Positions 14,683-14,979 of a DNA stretch of 14,979 bases are shown in pieces (the first letter of the stretch is position 1; each line of letters opens with the position of its first letter). The notes under the pieces were generated by a model. It saw only the letters and a program-made list of their open reading frames with translations, ran no database searches and was not told the origin of the DNA. Location: assembly GCA_021834945.1 (NCBI GenBank), contig JAKBRA010000019.1, forward strand, positions 1 through 14,979, read 5' to 3'. Made by a program: the position numbers and the translations under genes. Source of the DNA: Nanobdellota archaeon (GTDB taxonomy: Archaea > Nanoarchaeota > Nanoarchaeia > Parvarchaeales > Parvarchaeaceae).

Positions 14683-14979
14683 ATGGTAAAAACACATAGG
14701 CTTGAAAAATTGATATCAGAAGGATCAAGTGCTGTTTACTTCAGCCTTAACCCTGCTGTAACAAGCAATGAAATCTGGACAAAGGAAAACGGGCTGGAAA
14801 AAAGCATAGGAACAAAAAACCCTGGAGATGCTGTTACACTGATAGGCAGAATCGAGGGAGAAAAAGGCAAGGAAGCTTACTTTTTACACGGCGTTTACGA
14901 AATAATACCTTTTTCTTCAAATGGCACTAACGATGAGAACTTCAAAAACGTATACAAGAATATGATTCCAGGGGTGGCC
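14683..14979 (+). CDS. Unknown protein, third gene of orphan operon, partial at right edge
   Basis: From ATG 14683 the frame is open for 99 codons to the last base, so the C-terminus is missing. It begins two bases after the stop of the previous gene. A TTG at 14677 in the same frame is a rival start: GGGAGGA at 14661-14667 is about 10 bases before it but 16 before the ATG, and TTG would give an overlapping, coupled start. The visible part looks like an alpha/beta or beta-rich soluble domain (SSAVYFSLNPAVTSNEIW, DAVTLIGRIEGEKGKEAYFL, GVYEIIPF). The DAVTLIGRIEG stretch recalls a beta-barrel strand, but no family is recognised. Confidence 0.65.
   Translation, partial: MVKTHRLEKLISEGSSAVYFSLNPAVTSNEIWTKENGLEKSIGTKNPGDAVTLIGRIEGEKGKEAYFLHGVYEIIPFSSNGTNDENFKNVYKNMIPGVA

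Noticed and set aside
1..14979. CRISPR array, tRNA or insertion sequence
   Set aside because: I found no regularly spaced direct repeats, cloverleaf-like sequence, transposase motif or terminal inverted repeats.

Overview
The window looks like chromosomal DNA of a small-genome, AT-rich archaeon. The case rests on four things: several genes have a TATA-like box centred about 24-27 bases before the first base of the start codon (the geometry of archaeal leaderless transcripts); the AspRS is of the archaeal/eukaryal type; there is an AlaX-type tRNA-editing protein and a 4Fe-4S family-4 uracil-DNA glycosylase; and genes are packed with ATGA overlaps. Cytochrome bd and a sugar-porter-type MFS carrier beside many unrecognised proteins would fit an oxygen-exposed DPANN lineage such as the Micrarchaeota/Parvarchaeota (ARMAN) group, but that placement is inference. 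I saw no tRNA, rRNA, CRISPR array, insertion sequence or phage gene.

Left block, all on the minus strand (4396 down to 1): an MFS transporter, an RNase Z-like metallo-beta-lactamase-fold protein whose start overlaps the MFS stop (ATGA), then cydA and a divergent cydB-like second subunit, again joined by an ATGA overlap and cut by the left edge. This is a respiration/transport block: CydA carries the haem ligands and quinol-loop residues of a working bd oxidase.

Middle: a divergent promoter region (4397-4533) leads into two coiled-coil proteins on the plus strand (4534-5549). Next comes a leaderless two-gene unit (5603-7193) of unknown proteins that appear to share a module repeated twice in each. 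It meets aspS tail to tail with no base between the two stop codons. Upstream of aspS, on the same strand, is an 890-residue protein: an alpha-solenoid built from repeats of about 88 residues, followed by a C-terminal domain resembling a GNAT fold.

Right block, plus strand: an AlaX-like editing protein overlapping a GTG-started family-4 UDG, then an operon of three unrecognised genes (12828 to the right edge). Its first gene is leaderless and its second has a near-perfect Shine-Dalgarno sequence. The window thus shows two initiation modes: leaderless for first genes, Shine-Dalgarno or overlap coupling for internal ones. The likeliest new biology is in the repeated-module pair at 5603-7193, the solenoid/GNAT-like protein at 8577-11249, and the orphan operon from 12828. 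No gap between genes exceeds 300 bases.
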